From Pseudalkalibacillus sp. SCS-8 (GTDB lineage: Bacteria; Bacillota; Bacilli; Bacillales; Fictibacillaceae), in assembly GCF_040126055.1 (NCBI RefSeq), contig NZ_CP143541.1:2542001-2606000 (forward strand): 64,000 nt of DNA, written 5' to 3'. Under the pieces are notes generated by a model. That model worked only from the letters and a program-made list of their open reading frames with translations. It ran no database searches and was not told the DNA's origin. This document shows, one piece after another, positions 27,316 to 36,266 of the stretch. The position numbers and the translations under genes were made by a program. Every line of letters begins with the position of its first letter. Within the stretch, counting starts at the first letter, position 1.

Positions 27316-27513
27316 ATGAAGAGACGGCGCGGCTTCGACAAATACAGGTTCCAATATCATCTGAGACAATTCAGGAGTATCTGTGAACAATTCGTTTTTC
27401 CGCTTTTGATTTTTCAAGCGATTCGAACCCTTTTGTTCCCTACGGCCTTCGATATTGCTCTGGTCGTCCTTCTCTTAGTCATCCATCTGGCCATCTATTA
27501 TGAATTTTGGTGA
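27316..27513 (+). CDS. Small predicted membrane protein
   Basis: 65 residues: a basic N-terminus (MKRRRGFDKYRFQYHLRQ) and hydrophobic segments from about residue 30 to the end (ALVVLLLVIHLAIYYEFW). ATG 27316 has AAAGGA eight bases upstream, and TATACT at 27282-27287 is a possible -10. Its own strand and ribosome-binding site suggest a real gene. I do not recognise the family and no function can be given. Confidence 0.6.
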   Translation: MKRRRGFDKYRFQYHLRQFRSICEQFVFPLLIFQAIRTLLFPTAFDIALVVLLLVIHLAIYYEFW

Positions 27514-27593
27514 TACCAAAAGACTGTTTTCGTTTCATACCTTTTTAAGTGCAAAAAATAAAGGGCTGACCCAAGAGAGCCAGGCACCTCCAT

Positions 27594-27680
27594 TCTTGTT
27601 AATATTTAAAGGAAATAGAAGCGTAAGGCGGCGACTCCAGCGTTTGCCCGCGGAAAGCGTCCGCCTAAAGCTGTTTAAAA
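27594..27680 (+). repeat. Internally deleted copy of the MITE-like repeat
   Basis: This segment (core AGAAGCGTAAGGCGGCGACT and CCCGCGGAAAGCGTCCGCC) matches the reverse complement of 31146-31300 at both ends but lacks about 70 bases of the middle. The junction falls at a short AGCG shared by both edges of the missing part. The remainder of the 200-base gap 27514-27713 shows no other feature. Confidence 0.8.
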
Positions 27681-27713
27681 AGAAAGTACCGGTCGGCTTT
27701 TTTCGGTCAGCTT

Positions 27714-28715
27714 TTATTCAGACATCTCATGTAGGAATCGATCTGTGAATCGATCAAGAGCAGCCATAACCTTCAGTTTCCGATCCAATTTACGGACAAG
27801 CTCCAGCTGTGATAGATCTGGTGATCCTTGATACGTTTGGATTGTCGCAAACACCGGTTCTGGAAACTTCAAGTAACTGGCGAGAAGGAGCTTTTCCTCA
27901 GGCAATAATGGCAAGTGTGTTTCATAGCGGTTCAACCATCCTATTGCGTTTTGTTCGCTCCACTCAGGATATTGGGCTGCCGTCCTGAAGAAATAAGCTA
28001 AATCACGAACAGGTGTATCCAGGATCGCCTTTTCGAAATTGATGAAGTGCCCTTCCCCGAATTGATCTTGGACAACATGCCCTCTGAACGGTCTTCCATG
28101 ACAGAGCACACTGCGATACCGCTTGTTCTCTTCACAGCTTCTATACCAGTCATGCACTTTTTGCTTCGCTTCTTCGGCGATTCGCATCAATTTATGAAAT
28201 CGAGAGAGATACCTGAGCTCAAATGGTGAAATGTACGTTTGGCGTTCAGCTACTTCCGTAAAACGTTCCATCTCAAGCTGTCTGTGCTCAAACCTCCTGA
28301 CCAGTCCGGAATAGGAATCCTTCACCACTTCCTCTGAAAAGGTTTGGGCTTTCACGGTATTCACATGAAGCTTACCAAGCTCATCAATTATAAAATCCTC
28401 ATACAACAAGCTTGATTGGGAATCATGCTCATACCATTTCGTTACATAATAGATACGATTATTCACGAGTACGTATGGGTCTCCATACTTCGTAGGTGTA
28501 ATTGGAATGACATGATCGTATTTCAACTCATGTAAACGTTCCATACAATGAAGGAACCAATTCATCTGCTCGAGGTCCATACTCGTTTCTTTAAGGGCAA
28601 ATGTCCCTCTTTTTGTGGTAATCTTTTGGACTTTACCATAGGACTCGATTTTCTCTGGATATAAATCATAATAGTAAAGAATGATTCCATCTACAGAAAT
28701 TGTTGAAGCCCTCAT
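27714..28715 (-). CDS. ysxE: YsxE, CotS-family spore coat protein
   Basis: 333 residues of the CotS/YutH kinase-like family. An N-lobe-like region (FALKETSMDLEQMNWFLHCM) and a catalytic-loop-like region (SVLCHGRPFRGHVVQDQFGEGHFINFEKA) with HGRP in place of the usual HGDxxxxN suggest a kinase fold lacking normal catalytic residues. In B. subtilis YsxE is a coat component made with SpoVID. ATG 28715 overlaps the upstream gene's stop (ATGA) and replaces a longer reading. Confidence 0.85.
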   Translation of the reverse strand: MRASTISVDGIILYYYDLYPEKIESYGKVQKITTKRGTFALKETSMDLEQMNWFLHCMERLHELKYDHVIPITPTKYGDPYVLVNNRIYYVTKWYEHDSQSSLLYEDFIIDELGKLHVNTVKAQTFSEEVVKDSYSGLVRRFEHRQLEMERFTEVAERQTYISPFELRYLSRFHKLMRIAEEAKQKVHDWYRSCEENKRYRSVLCHGRPFRGHVVQDQFGEGHFINFEKAILDTPVRDLAYFFRTAAQYPEWSEQNAIGWLNRYETHLPLLPEEKLLLASYLKFPEPVFATIQTYQGSPDLSQLELVRKLDRKLKVMAALDRFTDRFLHEMSE

Positions 28716-29623
28716 GTGACCACCTTCTTTGAACGATGATCGATCCAATAACATACTTCTTCAACCAAATTACGATTTGATTCCCACTCTCTTTCGAAAG
28801 TATCCAAGATTTCACTCGTAGAAGAATGCCCCCCTGACTCGATCCGTTGTACACACCTTTGGACTTCTCTTGGCGCGATCAACTCTGCAGCCAGTAATTG
28901 ATCATATCCGTTCGCTAAAGGAAAATGGTCATGGATGGAATCCAGCAATCGATAAAGGGACTGTGTATCCGTCGCCAAACGCCAGTCTGCCAACAGATCA
29001 CATATACCTTTCATGCTGATTTCCGGATCACCAGTACCCCCTTGCCAAAACATCCTTCCATGGACACGCTTTGCTTGGTGAGTAAGAATGGACGGTTCAA
29101 GTAATGGCAGCTTAATATGCTTGAAGCGGTCACGGATCGTTTCGTACGAATGCATTCGTCTCCTTGCTTCAGGAAAACTCCGATTGAGGATCGGCAGGTT
29201 CAAATCCGTCCTGTGTAACCCAAAGGAACGGATCATTTCTTCCCTTGATTCTTGCCGAACGTTTCTGAACTCCTTAGCATGTTCCAGGCCATTGGTCAGC
29301 AACCTTCCTATCAACATCCCCCACGTCTGTTCATGGTTATACTTTGGAAACGGTTCATACCGTTCATCATGAAGCGTGAGGTAACGCTCTTCATAGGGAA
29401 GGTGCCAATGTCCATCTCTGGTCCGAATCATCCGATCAGCAAGGATTTCATAGCTTTCCATTATTTCTCGCCAATTAAAGTGCCAAGTCATTGTTTGCTC
29501 ATCCGACCAAATTCTCACTCGCTTGGTTCCAGCATCCGTCTCGATGACTTCATTTTTCTGTTTCCATCGCAAAGGTTTCAAAGGATAATTCTGCTCAATG
29601 AGCTCGAAAACATCAATGCTCAT
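28712..29623 (-). CDS. Conserved-looking protein of unknown function in the spoVID-ysxE operon
   Basis: 303 residues, soluble, charged and rich in Arg/Trp/His, with no signal peptide, membrane segment or catalytic motif I recognise. It lies 12 bases downstream of spoVID, and its stop overlaps the ysxE start by four bases, so the three genes form an operon. The C-terminal half (SLYRLLDSIHDHFPLANGYDQ) could be a strongly diverged CotS-like fold, but this is speculative. B. subtilis has ysxE directly next to spoVID without this gene. Confidence 0.75.
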   Translation of the reverse strand: MSIDVFELIEQNYPLKPLRWKQKNEVIETDAGTKRVRIWSDEQTMTWHFNWREIMESYEILADRMIRTRDGHWHLPYEERYLTLHDERYEPFPKYNHEQTWGMLIGRLLTNGLEHAKEFRNVRQESREEMIRSFGLHRTDLNLPILNRSFPEARRRMHSYETIRDRFKHIKLPLLEPSILTHQAKRVHGRMFWQGGTGDPEISMKGICDLLADWRLATDTQSLYRLLDSIHDHFPLANGYDQLLAAELIAPREVQRCVQRIESGGHSSTSEILDTFEREWESNRNLVEEVCYWIDHRSKKVVT

Positions 29624-29635
29624 ACTGACACCACC

Positions 29636-30748
29636 CTAACGGTGAGCCGATACTGGAATATATAAAATTTGTCCCTCTTCAATATCTTCACTTTCAAGTC
29701 GATTCACTCTCATGAGTTGACTTGTTGGTACGTCATATCTGCCAGCAATCGTATCAAGGGAATCACCCGCTTGGATGATGCACATCTTCATTTTAGTCAG
29801 CTCTTCGTCATCCCTTGTAAGCATTTTTGTCAGATAAAGTGCATTCTCTTCCCTTTGAGGTCGTTGAGGGGATGAAGCAACCTCTTCTTCCATCTCTTCA
29901 TACTCTTCTTCATCTGATTCATACTCGTACTCATACTCCTCTTCCTCATACGCATACTCTTCTTCTTCATATTCCATGGCTTCATACGTCGCTTCTTCAG
30001 CTTCATACGTTTCAGCCTGATAAGCATCATTACGCATGTAACTTAAATTGAATGGCTGAGACTGTTCCTCGTCCTCTTCCACCCGGCTGGAGAAACCGAC
30101 TTGAGGCTCGTGTCGAGGAGTTTGTTGGTGAACGGATTCCACTTCATCCTGATCGAATCGTTGAGGAGCCCTCCGAGATTCAAACTCTAGTATCGGAAAA
30201 GGATTGGAAGCTTCCTCTGAGAATTCATAATGCTCTTCGTTCTCTGGTTCTCTTCCTTCTTCCTGATTGCTTGCTTCATACGGCTCGTCTTGCTCTTCCA
30301 TCGGATTCTCATAAACACCTGAAATACAAACAGATGCCGAGACTTCGATACACGACGGCGTAGGAATGTCATAATCAAAATGGTCAACCGAGACATAGAG
30401 ATCATTTGAATTTCTAACCCTGTTTTTCGGCAGTGTGATATCAACCGGGAATTTGTGTTCCAGGTTGGCACACTCCTCCTTGGACTCCTTCAATTGGGAG
30501 AAAGAACGATAACTTAATGGATTGACAGAGTATTCTTGGTCCTGACCCTCCGTATCGTTTTCTCCTTTACACCGGTATTCGCCTGAAAGGCACAGATGAC
30601 CTTTAATACAGACTTGATCATCCATTTCCTCTATTGTCACATTCGGATCAAGTGCAATGGAATAAAGTTCATCGACCTCCTGTCCCTTATTCAACCAGAC
30701 GGATTCCTCTATTGAAAACTGTAACCTTGACTGATTACGCTCTGACAT
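29636..30748 (-). CDS. spoVID: SpoVID, spore coat morphogenetic protein
   Basis: 370 residues. The conserved N-terminal domain (LQFSIEESVWLNKGQEVDELYSI) drives coat encasement. A long acidic Glu/Tyr-rich middle (around 185-310) and a C-terminal LysM domain (IIQAGDSLDTIAGRYDVPTS) follow. SpoVID coats the forespore with SpoIVA and recruits SafA and inner coat proteins. The middle is much shorter than in B. subtilis (about 575 residues in total). ATG 30748 has a GGGGGAAG site; the thirteen residues upstream are not supported. Confidence 0.92.
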   Translation of the reverse strand: MSERNQSRLQFSIEESVWLNKGQEVDELYSIALDPNVTIEEMDDQVCIKGHLCLSGEYRCKGENDTEGQDQEYSVNPLSYRSFSQLKESKEECANLEHKFPVDITLPKNRVRNSNDLYVSVDHFDYDIPTPSCIEVSASVCISGVYENPMEEQDEPYEASNQEEGREPENEEHYEFSEEASNPFPILEFESRRAPQRFDQDEVESVHQQTPRHEPQVGFSSRVEEDEEQSQPFNLSYMRNDAYQAETYEAEEATYEAMEYEEEEYAYEEEEYEYEYESDEEEYEEMEEEVASSPQRPQREENALYLTKMLTRDDEELTKMKMCIIQAGDSLDTIAGRYDVPTSQLMRVNRLESEDIEEGQILYIPVSAHR

Positions 30749-30791
30749 TGCAAACTTCCCCCTCTCAACACAATTATTCCTGTACAATACA

Positions 30792-30819
30792 GGTGTATGT
30801 GAGAGCCTAGAATTTATAC
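30792..30819 (-). promoter_or_regulatory. Possible sigma-E promoter of spoVID
   Basis: GTATAAAT (30819-30812) and CATACACC (30799-30792) approximate the sigma-E elements on the minus strand, 44 bases before the start. spoVID is sigma-E dependent in B. subtilis. Confidence 0.4.
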
Positions 30820-30837
30820 CTAAAAAAGACAGCTTCC

Positions 30838-31060
30838 CTTAAAGTCAGCTTTTCTCTTTCAATGTCCTAGGGACGCCCTTTTCTTACCGTCAAATCAGCT
30901 TTTTTCCCTGTTTCACGGTACGAAAGACGAGTATTCCTACCGTCAAATCAGCTTTCTCCCAATTTCACGGTACGAAAGACGAGTATTCCTACCGTCAAAT
31001 CAGCTTTGCCCCTTTTTCACGGTACGAAAGACGAGTACTTTGCCCGCAACTCAGCTTTTC
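30838..31060. repeat. Tandem array of about 52-bp units upstream of spoVID
   Basis: Units starting with TACCGTCAAATCAGCTTT at 30885, 30938 and 30990 repeat every 52-53 bases, with degenerate units before (30838) and after (31041). Each unit also contains CACGGTACGAAAGACGAGTA, and ACGGTA of one unit can pair with TACCGT of the next. No coding frame crosses the array. Confidence 0.9.
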
Positions 31061-31090
31061 TCTGTTTCGATAGGAGACATTGAATCCATA

Positions 31091-31128
31091 TAAAAAAGCA
31101 AGGGTTGGCAGTGTGCCAAATCCCTTGC
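31091..31128 (-). terminator. Terminator of the hemAXCDBL operon
   Basis: Stem GCAAGGG-TTGGCA (31098-31110) with TGCCAA-CCCTTGC (31114-31128, two-base bulge) is followed on the minus strand by TTTTTTAT. It lies 190 bases beyond hemL because a repeat element is interposed. Confidence 0.8.
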
Positions 31129-31133
31129 TATTA

Positions 31134-31315
31134 GCTCTGTTAAAAAAGGTTGTTAATTTTGAACAGCTTCAGGCGGACGCTTTCCGCGGGCAACGCTTCA
31201 GCCTCCTCGAGCTCGTTCCTCGCTCTGTGGGGTCTTCAGCTGTTGCTTTTCCCGCTGGAGTCGCCGCCTTACGCTTCTGTCTTCTTTAAATATCAACAAT
31301 AAAAGTTAACAGAGC
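31134..31315 (-). repeat. MITE-like repeat element after hemL
   Basis: 182-base element bounded by perfect 10-base terminal inverted repeats GCTCTGTTAA (31134-31143) and TTAACAGAGC (31306-31315). It has a GC-rich palindromic interior (CCGCGG at about 31185-31190) and no coding capacity. One end touches the hemL stop codon. A partly deleted relative is at 27594-27680 in the opposite orientation. Confidence 0.85.
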
Positions 31316-32620
31316 CTATTTATTAAGAAATTCTGCGACAGCTTTGAAAGCTTGTTCACTAGCTTCAATCGTACGATCGATGTCTTCGTCCGTATGTTTG
31401 GTGGATAAGAATAATCCTTCATATTGAGATGGCGGAATCGATACACCTTGCTCGATCATCGCTTTGAAGTAAACAGTGAAAGCCTCCAAGTTGGATGAGC
31501 TCGCTGTTTCATAATTGACCACTTCACGATCTGTGAAGAAGAAGCCTACCATCGAACCTGCACGATTGATATGATGTGGAACATTATACTTACGCGCTGC
31601 TTCCGAAAGACCCTTCTCCAATCGTTCAGCCTTCCTGTTGAATTCTTCGTAAGATTTTTCGGTCAGTTGACGGAGCGTTTCATAGCCTGCCGTCATTGCC
31701 AGTGGATTTCCTGATAATGTGCCTGCCTGGTAGATTGGACCGCTCGGCGCTACTTGATCCATGATTTCTTTCTTACCACCATAAGCACCGACAGGAAGTC
31801 CTCCTCCGATAACCTTTCCGAGGCAAGTCAAGTCCGGTGTGACACCATAATGTCCTTGTGCACATTGATACCCTACACGGAAACCAGTCATGACTTCATC
31901 AAAAATCAAGAGTGAGCCATGATCTGTCGTGATCTCACGTAAGAATTCTAGGAATCCTTCTTTCGGAGGTACGACTCCCATGTTTCCAGCAACAGGCTCG
32001 ACGATGACGCCAGCAATGTCATCACCATACTCTTTAAACGCATAACGGATACTTTCTTCATCGTTGTACGGTACCGTAATCGTATTTCGTGCAATTGACT
32101 CTGGTACACCAGGACTGTCAGGTAATCCAAGAGTAGCAACGCCTGATCCTGCTTTAATCAGTAAGGAATCGCCATGACCATGGTAACAGCCTTCGAACTT
32201 AAGGATTTTGTTACGGCCCGTGTAGCCACGTGCGAGTCGCAACGCACTCATGGTTGCTTCCGTTCCTGAGTTGACCATACGGACGACATCGATTGAAGGT
32301 ACACGCTCGATGACTAATTCGGCAAGCTTCGTTTCCATTTCATGTGGAGCGCCAAAGCTCGTACCCAATTCTGTCGCCTTCTTCAGCGCTTCAACAACTT
32401 GATCATCAGCATGTCCGAGAATCAACGGTCCCCAGCTAAGTACATAATCGATGTATTCATTGTCATCTAAATCGACTATTTTGGAACCCTTTCCTCTTTT
32501 CATATAGATCGGGTCCATTTCTACTGACTTGAAAGCCCGTACTGGACTGTTTACTCCCCCTGGCATCAATGGGGTCGCTTTCTTGAAGGCTTCTTGTGAT
32601 TTTTCAAACGAACGGTTCAT
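31316..32620 (-). CDS. hemL: Glutamate-1-semialdehyde 2,1-aminomutase
   Basis: 434-residue PLP enzyme converting glutamate-1-semialdehyde to 5-aminolevulinate, the second step of the C5 pathway to haem. The PLP lysine is in [17 protein letters not shown], with [14 protein letters not shown] and [11 protein letters not shown] upstream. It is last in hemA-hemX-hemC-hemD-hemB-hemL. Its TAG stop is immediately followed by the terminal inverted repeat of a MITE-like element. Confidence 0.96.
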   Translation of the reverse strand: MNRSFEKSQEAFKKATPLMPGGVNSPVRAFKSVEMDPIYMKRGKGSKIVDLDDNEYIDYVLSWGPLILGHADDQVVEALKKATELGTSFGAPHEMETKLAELVIERVPSIDVVRMVNSGTEATMSALRLARGYTGRNKILKFEGCYHGHGDSLLIKAGSGVATLGLPDSPGVPESIARNTITVPYNDEESIRYAFKEYGDDIAGVIVEPVAGNMGVVPPKEGFLEFLREITTDHGSLLIFDEVMTGFRVGYQCAQGHYGVTPDLTCLGKVIGGGLPVGAYGGKKEIMDQVAPSGPIYQAGTLSGNPLAMTAGYETLRQLTEKSYEEFNRKAERLEKGLSEAARKYNVPHHINRAGSMVGFFFTDREVVNYETASSSNLEAFTVYFKAMIEQGVSIPPSQYEGLFLSTKHTDEDIDRTIEASEQAFKAVAEFLNK

Positions 32621-32653
32621 GTTATCACCCTTCCGAATAGTTTTTGATACGTT

Positions 32654-33631
32654 TTACTTTTCGTCAAGATATCGTGCTGCATCCTTTGCAAAATAAGTGA
32701 TAATCAGGTCGGCACCTGCACGTTTCATGCTCGTCAACTTTTCCATGACGATCGATTTTTCATCGACCCATCCGTTCATGGCTGCCGCCTTGATCATGGA
32801 ATACTCTCCACTCACATTATAAGCGACAAGTGGGAGCGGAAAACGATCCTTCATCTCTCTCATGATATCCAAGTATGCTAGAGCAGGTTTTACCATCAAG
32901 AAGTCTGCTCCTTCCTCATAATCGGATTGCGCTTCACGAATCGCTTCCAATCGATTTGCAGGGTCCATCTGATAGGTTTTCCGGTCTCCAAACTGCGGTG
33001 AGCTGTGTGCTGCGTCACGGAATGGTCCGTAAAAGGATGATGCATATTTCACAGCGTAGGACATGATTGGAACATCAGTATACCCTGCTTCATCAAGACC
33101 TCCACGAATCGCTGATACGAACCCATCCATCATGTTTGAAGGAGCAATGATGTCTGCTCCTGCTTTTGCCTGGGAAATCGCAGTCTGGGTCAATAATTCA
33201 AGGGATTCGTCATTTAAGACATCTCCATCGTGGATGACGCCGCAATGACCATGATCCGTGTATTGACATAGACACGTATCCGCTATGACGGTCATTTCAG
33301 GATAGTGTTCCTTCACATAGGCGATTGTTGATTGCACAACCCCTGATTCATCATAAGCGGAGGATCCACGTTCATCTTTATGCTGAGGTACACCGAAAAC
33401 GATGATGGATTTAATCCCTAAGCTCACGATTTCGTTAAGCTCTTCATCGAGTCGGTCCAATGAATAATGGAAAACTCCAGGCATCGATCCGACTTCCTTC
33501 TTTACTCCTTCACCTTCCACGATGAAAAGAGGGTAGATAAGGTCCTCTTTATGTAAGACTGTTTCGCGTACGAGGGACCTCATGCTTTCTGATCTTCTTA
33601 ATCGGCGGTGCCGTTGAAATTCGATATTCAC
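32654..33631 (-). CDS. hemB: Delta-aminolevulinic acid dehydratase (porphobilinogen synthase)
   Basis: 325-residue enzyme joining two 5-aminolevulinate molecules. Active-site lysines are in [13 protein letters not shown] and in [18 protein letters not shown], and the zinc-type cysteines are in [15 protein letters not shown]. It starts with GTG 33631 after AAAGGAGG, overlapping the hemD stop (GTGA). Confidence 0.96.
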   Translation of the reverse strand: MNIEFQRHRRLRRSESMRSLVRETVLHKEDLIYPLFIVEGEGVKKEVGSMPGVFHYSLDRLDEELNEIVSLGIKSIIVFGVPQHKDERGSSAYDESGVVQSTIAYVKEHYPEMTVIADTCLCQYTDHGHCGVIHDGDVLNDESLELLTQTAISQAKAGADIIAPSNMMDGFVSAIRGGLDEAGYTDVPIMSYAVKYASSFYGPFRDAAHSSPQFGDRKTYQMDPANRLEAIREAQSDYEEGADFLMVKPALAYLDIMREMKDRFPLPLVAYNVSGEYSMIKAAAMNGWVDEKSIVMEKLTSMKRAGADLIITYFAKDAARYLDEK

Positions 33632-34419
33632 AGTTTTTCCTCCTTTAACAGATATGACTCAATCGAATGGACTAAACCATCGATCGTATACTCCTGCGCA
33701 ATGATATCAGCAGTATGACCGTATTCTTCAAGGGTATTGGCGGTAATCGGACCGATACATGCTGTTCGAATCCCATCGAGTGGAATCTCCTCTTCCAGGA
33801 GCTCGAAGAAGAACCTCACACTTGACGAACTCGTGAAGGTAACGATATTGACCATTTTCTCTTGGATAACCGTATTCAATCTCGTTTTTTCCGCTTCATT
33901 TGCCACAGTTTCATAAGCGATGATACTCGTAACGCGCCTTCCGGCTTCAGACAGTCTTTCCTCAATGGTCGAACGCGCCAAGTTTCCCTGAGGCAACAAG
34001 ATTCTATCGCCTTTTTCCGTCTGTTGAACAAACTCTTTCACAAATTGTTCAGCAACGAACTGTGAAGGTTGGAAATCCACCTGCACCCCTTGATCCTCGA
34101 GCAGATTCATGGTCTTTTTCCCAATCGCACCAACTTTACATCGATTCAGCCTTGAGAGAGGAAGGTTCTCCTCTTTCATATGATTGAGAACGTATCGGAC
34201 GGTATTCTGACTTGTAAAAACAACCCAATCATACTGTTCCATTTGATGCAGGGCTTTCCGGATTTCTCCTGGTTCTTGTGGAGGTTGAAAAGAAAGGAGG
34301 GGTATGACAACCGCTTCCCCTCCTTTGCTTTCAATCACACGGACAAAAGGGAGAGCCTGTAGCTCAGATCTTGTTATTAAGATGGTCTGACCTGAGAATG
34401 GCTTTCCTTTTTCCTTCAT
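33628..34419 (-). CDS. hemD: Uroporphyrinogen-III synthase
   Basis: 263-residue two-domain enzyme cyclising hydroxymethylbilane with inversion of ring D. The family is poorly conserved; visible landmarks are [22 protein letters not shown] at the N-terminus (a shorter stretch is diagnostic), [13 protein letters not shown] and [14 protein letters not shown]. The call also rests on its place between hemC (3 bases upstream) and hemB (overlapping). Confidence 0.92.
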   Translation of the reverse strand: MKEKGKPFSGQTILITRSELQALPFVRVIESKGGEAVVIPLLSFQPPQEPGEIRKALHQMEQYDWVVFTSQNTVRYVLNHMKEENLPLSRLNRCKVGAIGKKTMNLLEDQGVQVDFQPSQFVAEQFVKEFVQQTEKGDRILLPQGNLARSTIEERLSEAGRRVTSIIAYETVANEAEKTRLNTVIQEKMVNIVTFTSSSSVRFFFELLEEEIPLDGIRTACIGPITANTLEEYGHTADIIAQEYTIDGLVHSIESYLLKEEKL

Positions 34420-34421
34420 GA

Positions 34422-35354
34422 TTAATCAAGCTCCTCTTTTACCTGATCCAATATCTTTTTCGCTCCGCGTTCATCTAATCGTTTCGCTAATTCCATACCG
34501 ATTTCCTCTGGGTTATGACCGACAATTGTATCTTGGATGATGGTCTTGCCATCTGGTGTTGCAACAAACCCGGTAAGCTTGATTTGCTCGTTGGATTTGT
34601 CGAGTTCAGCCAGACCGCCAATCGGCACTTGGCACCCGCCTTCCAATGTACGAAGAAAGGCTCTTTCCGCACGTACAGTATCGAAGGTTTCAGGACAGTT
34701 GATTTTCTCAAACCATTCCTTCAGTTCCGTATCCTTCTCACGGCACTCTATCGCAAGAGATCCTTGTCCCACAGCTGGGATGCATATATCTTTCTCAAGA
34801 TATTCAGTAACAATATCATCCGACCATCCCATACGTTTAAGCCCAGCAGCAGCTAGAACGATGGCATCATAGTCTTCTGTTTCCAGCTTGGAAATCCTTG
34901 TATCAATGTTTCCACGAATCCATTTTATGTTGAGATCTGGACGCTTAGCCAATAATTGCGCCCCTCTTCGTAAGCTGCTCGTACCGACAATTGCACCTTC
35001 GGGGAGCTCCTCGAATTTTTGATGATTCTCAGAAATAAGGGCATCACGATAGTCTTCCCTTGGAGGTGTACACACTAATTCCAATCCTTCAGGAAGGACA
35101 GATGGCATGTCCTTCATGCTATGGACGGCAAAGTCGATTTCTCCATCCATCATTGCCTGCTCGATTTCTTTTACGAACAGCCCTTTTCCACCAACTTTAG
35201 AAAGTGTGACATTAAGAATTTGATCACCCTTCGTCACGATTTCCTTGATTTCAAACTCGAAAGGTGCACCCGCTTTCTTCAATTGTTCGATGACCCATTT
35301 CGTCTGGGTCATCGCAAGCTTACTTCTTCGAGATCCGACAACGATCTTCCGCAT
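34422..35354 (-). CDS. hemC: Porphobilinogen deaminase (hydroxymethylbilane synthase)
   Basis: 310-residue enzyme polymerising four porphobilinogens. It has [13 protein letters not shown] at the N-terminus, [20 protein letters not shown] and the dipyrromethane-binding cysteine in [11 protein letters not shown]. It lies between hemX and hemD in the haem operon. Confidence 0.96.
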   Translation of the reverse strand: MRKIVVGSRRSKLAMTQTKWVIEQLKKAGAPFEFEIKEIVTKGDQILNVTLSKVGGKGLFVKEIEQAMMDGEIDFAVHSMKDMPSVLPEGLELVCTPPREDYRDALISENHQKFEELPEGAIVGTSSLRRGAQLLAKRPDLNIKWIRGNIDTRISKLETEDYDAIVLAAAGLKRMGWSDDIVTEYLEKDICIPAVGQGSLAIECREKDTELKEWFEKINCPETFDTVRAERAFLRTLEGGCQVPIGGLAELDKSNEQIKLTGFVATPDGKTIIQDTIVGHNPEEIGMELAKRLDERGAKKILDQVKEELD

Positions 35355-35411
35355 AATTGGCCTCCAGACATATTAAATAGTTTTAGCTTCTATCTTGAAC
35401 AGTACCTCGTT

Positions 35412-36239
35412 TTAGTACCATAAGTGAAATTCGGTTAATGTTGCTGCCAAGAAATAATTGATGAGGATGACGAGAAGCCCAGCGACATTCCAATAGGCTA
35501 ATTGCCTTCCATAGGCTTCCCTCGCTACCTTCATGTAAAGGTAATACCCATAAACGATCAAGACAATGAAAGAGCTGATCACTTTTGCATCATAGAAAAT
35601 GGCAGGGGCGAGTTCCATCTTGTATCCATAAATGAGTCCTAGAACGAGACTGAGGAACAATACTGGTACGCCAGTCACATTCAGCAAATAAGAGAGATTT
35701 TCTAGCTTTGTCAGACTCTCAAACCGCCAAAGTCGCTTGCCGACCTTCTTTTCCTTCAACATATTGTATTGGACAATGTACATGATCGATAAAATACTCG
35801 ACAATGTAAACGCACCATACGCAATGAAAGCCATCGTAATATGGATGATGGCAAGCTCATTTATCAGCTGATCTGAAAAACTTGGTGATACATAGTTGTT
35901 GGGAGCAAACCAGCTGACTGCCATTAAAACAAAACCGATAATATTGGTGAAAAAAACAAAAAAGTCAACTCGGAAAAACCAGTTGATCAATAGTGACAGG
36001 GTGACGATGACCCATGAATAAAAAAACAGCCCTTCTGTGGGTGTCAGTATAGGAAAACGGTTCGTATCAACGATTCGCAAGAACAATACGAACAATTGCA
36101 ATACCCAGACAATAGAAAGCAACCAGAAAGCGATTCGATTCGCCTTCCGGTTGTTCTGTAAGAAGTCCACAAAATAAAGTGAAACACTTAGTGCATATAA
36201 AATGATTGTAATATCATAGACCCATCTAATAGAACTCAC
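35412..36239 (-). CDS. hemX: HemX, membrane protein controlling HemA level
   Basis: 275-residue cytochrome c assembly (CcsA)-like membrane protein with about eight hydrophobic segments. In B. subtilis HemX lowers the amount of HemA. The WxxxP-type CcsA haem motif is not clearly complete. GTG 36239 is the likely start, 27 bases after hemA, with a GGAG-containing site upstream. Confidence 0.9.
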   Translation of the reverse strand: MSSIRWVYDITIILYALSVSLYFVDFLQNNRKANRIAFWLLSIVWVLQLFVLFLRIVDTNRFPILTPTEGLFFYSWVIVTLSLLINWFFRVDFFVFFTNIIGFVLMAVSWFAPNNYVSPSFSDQLINELAIIHITMAFIAYGAFTLSSILSIMYIVQYNMLKEKKVGKRLWRFESLTKLENLSYLLNVTGVPVLFLSLVLGLIYGYKMELAPAIFYDAKVISSFIVLIVYGYYLYMKVAREAYGRQLAYWNVAGLLVILINYFLAATLTEFHLWY

Positions 36240-36266
36240 GATGTAACTCCTCTCCGGGGAGCAAGA

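Noticed and set aside
30838..31060. Tandem array considered as a CRISPR
   Set aside because: Units are contiguous and similar along their whole length. There are no constant repeats separated by unique spacers, and no cas genes are nearby. The same reasoning excludes 45985-46098 and 61803-62090.
31080..31289. Plus-strand frame of 69 codons across the MITE-like element
   Set aside because: It is explained by the hem terminator and the palindromic repeat and has no coding features.
31134..31315. Insertion sequence with transposase
   Set aside because: Only 182 bases and no reading frame. At best a non-autonomous element.
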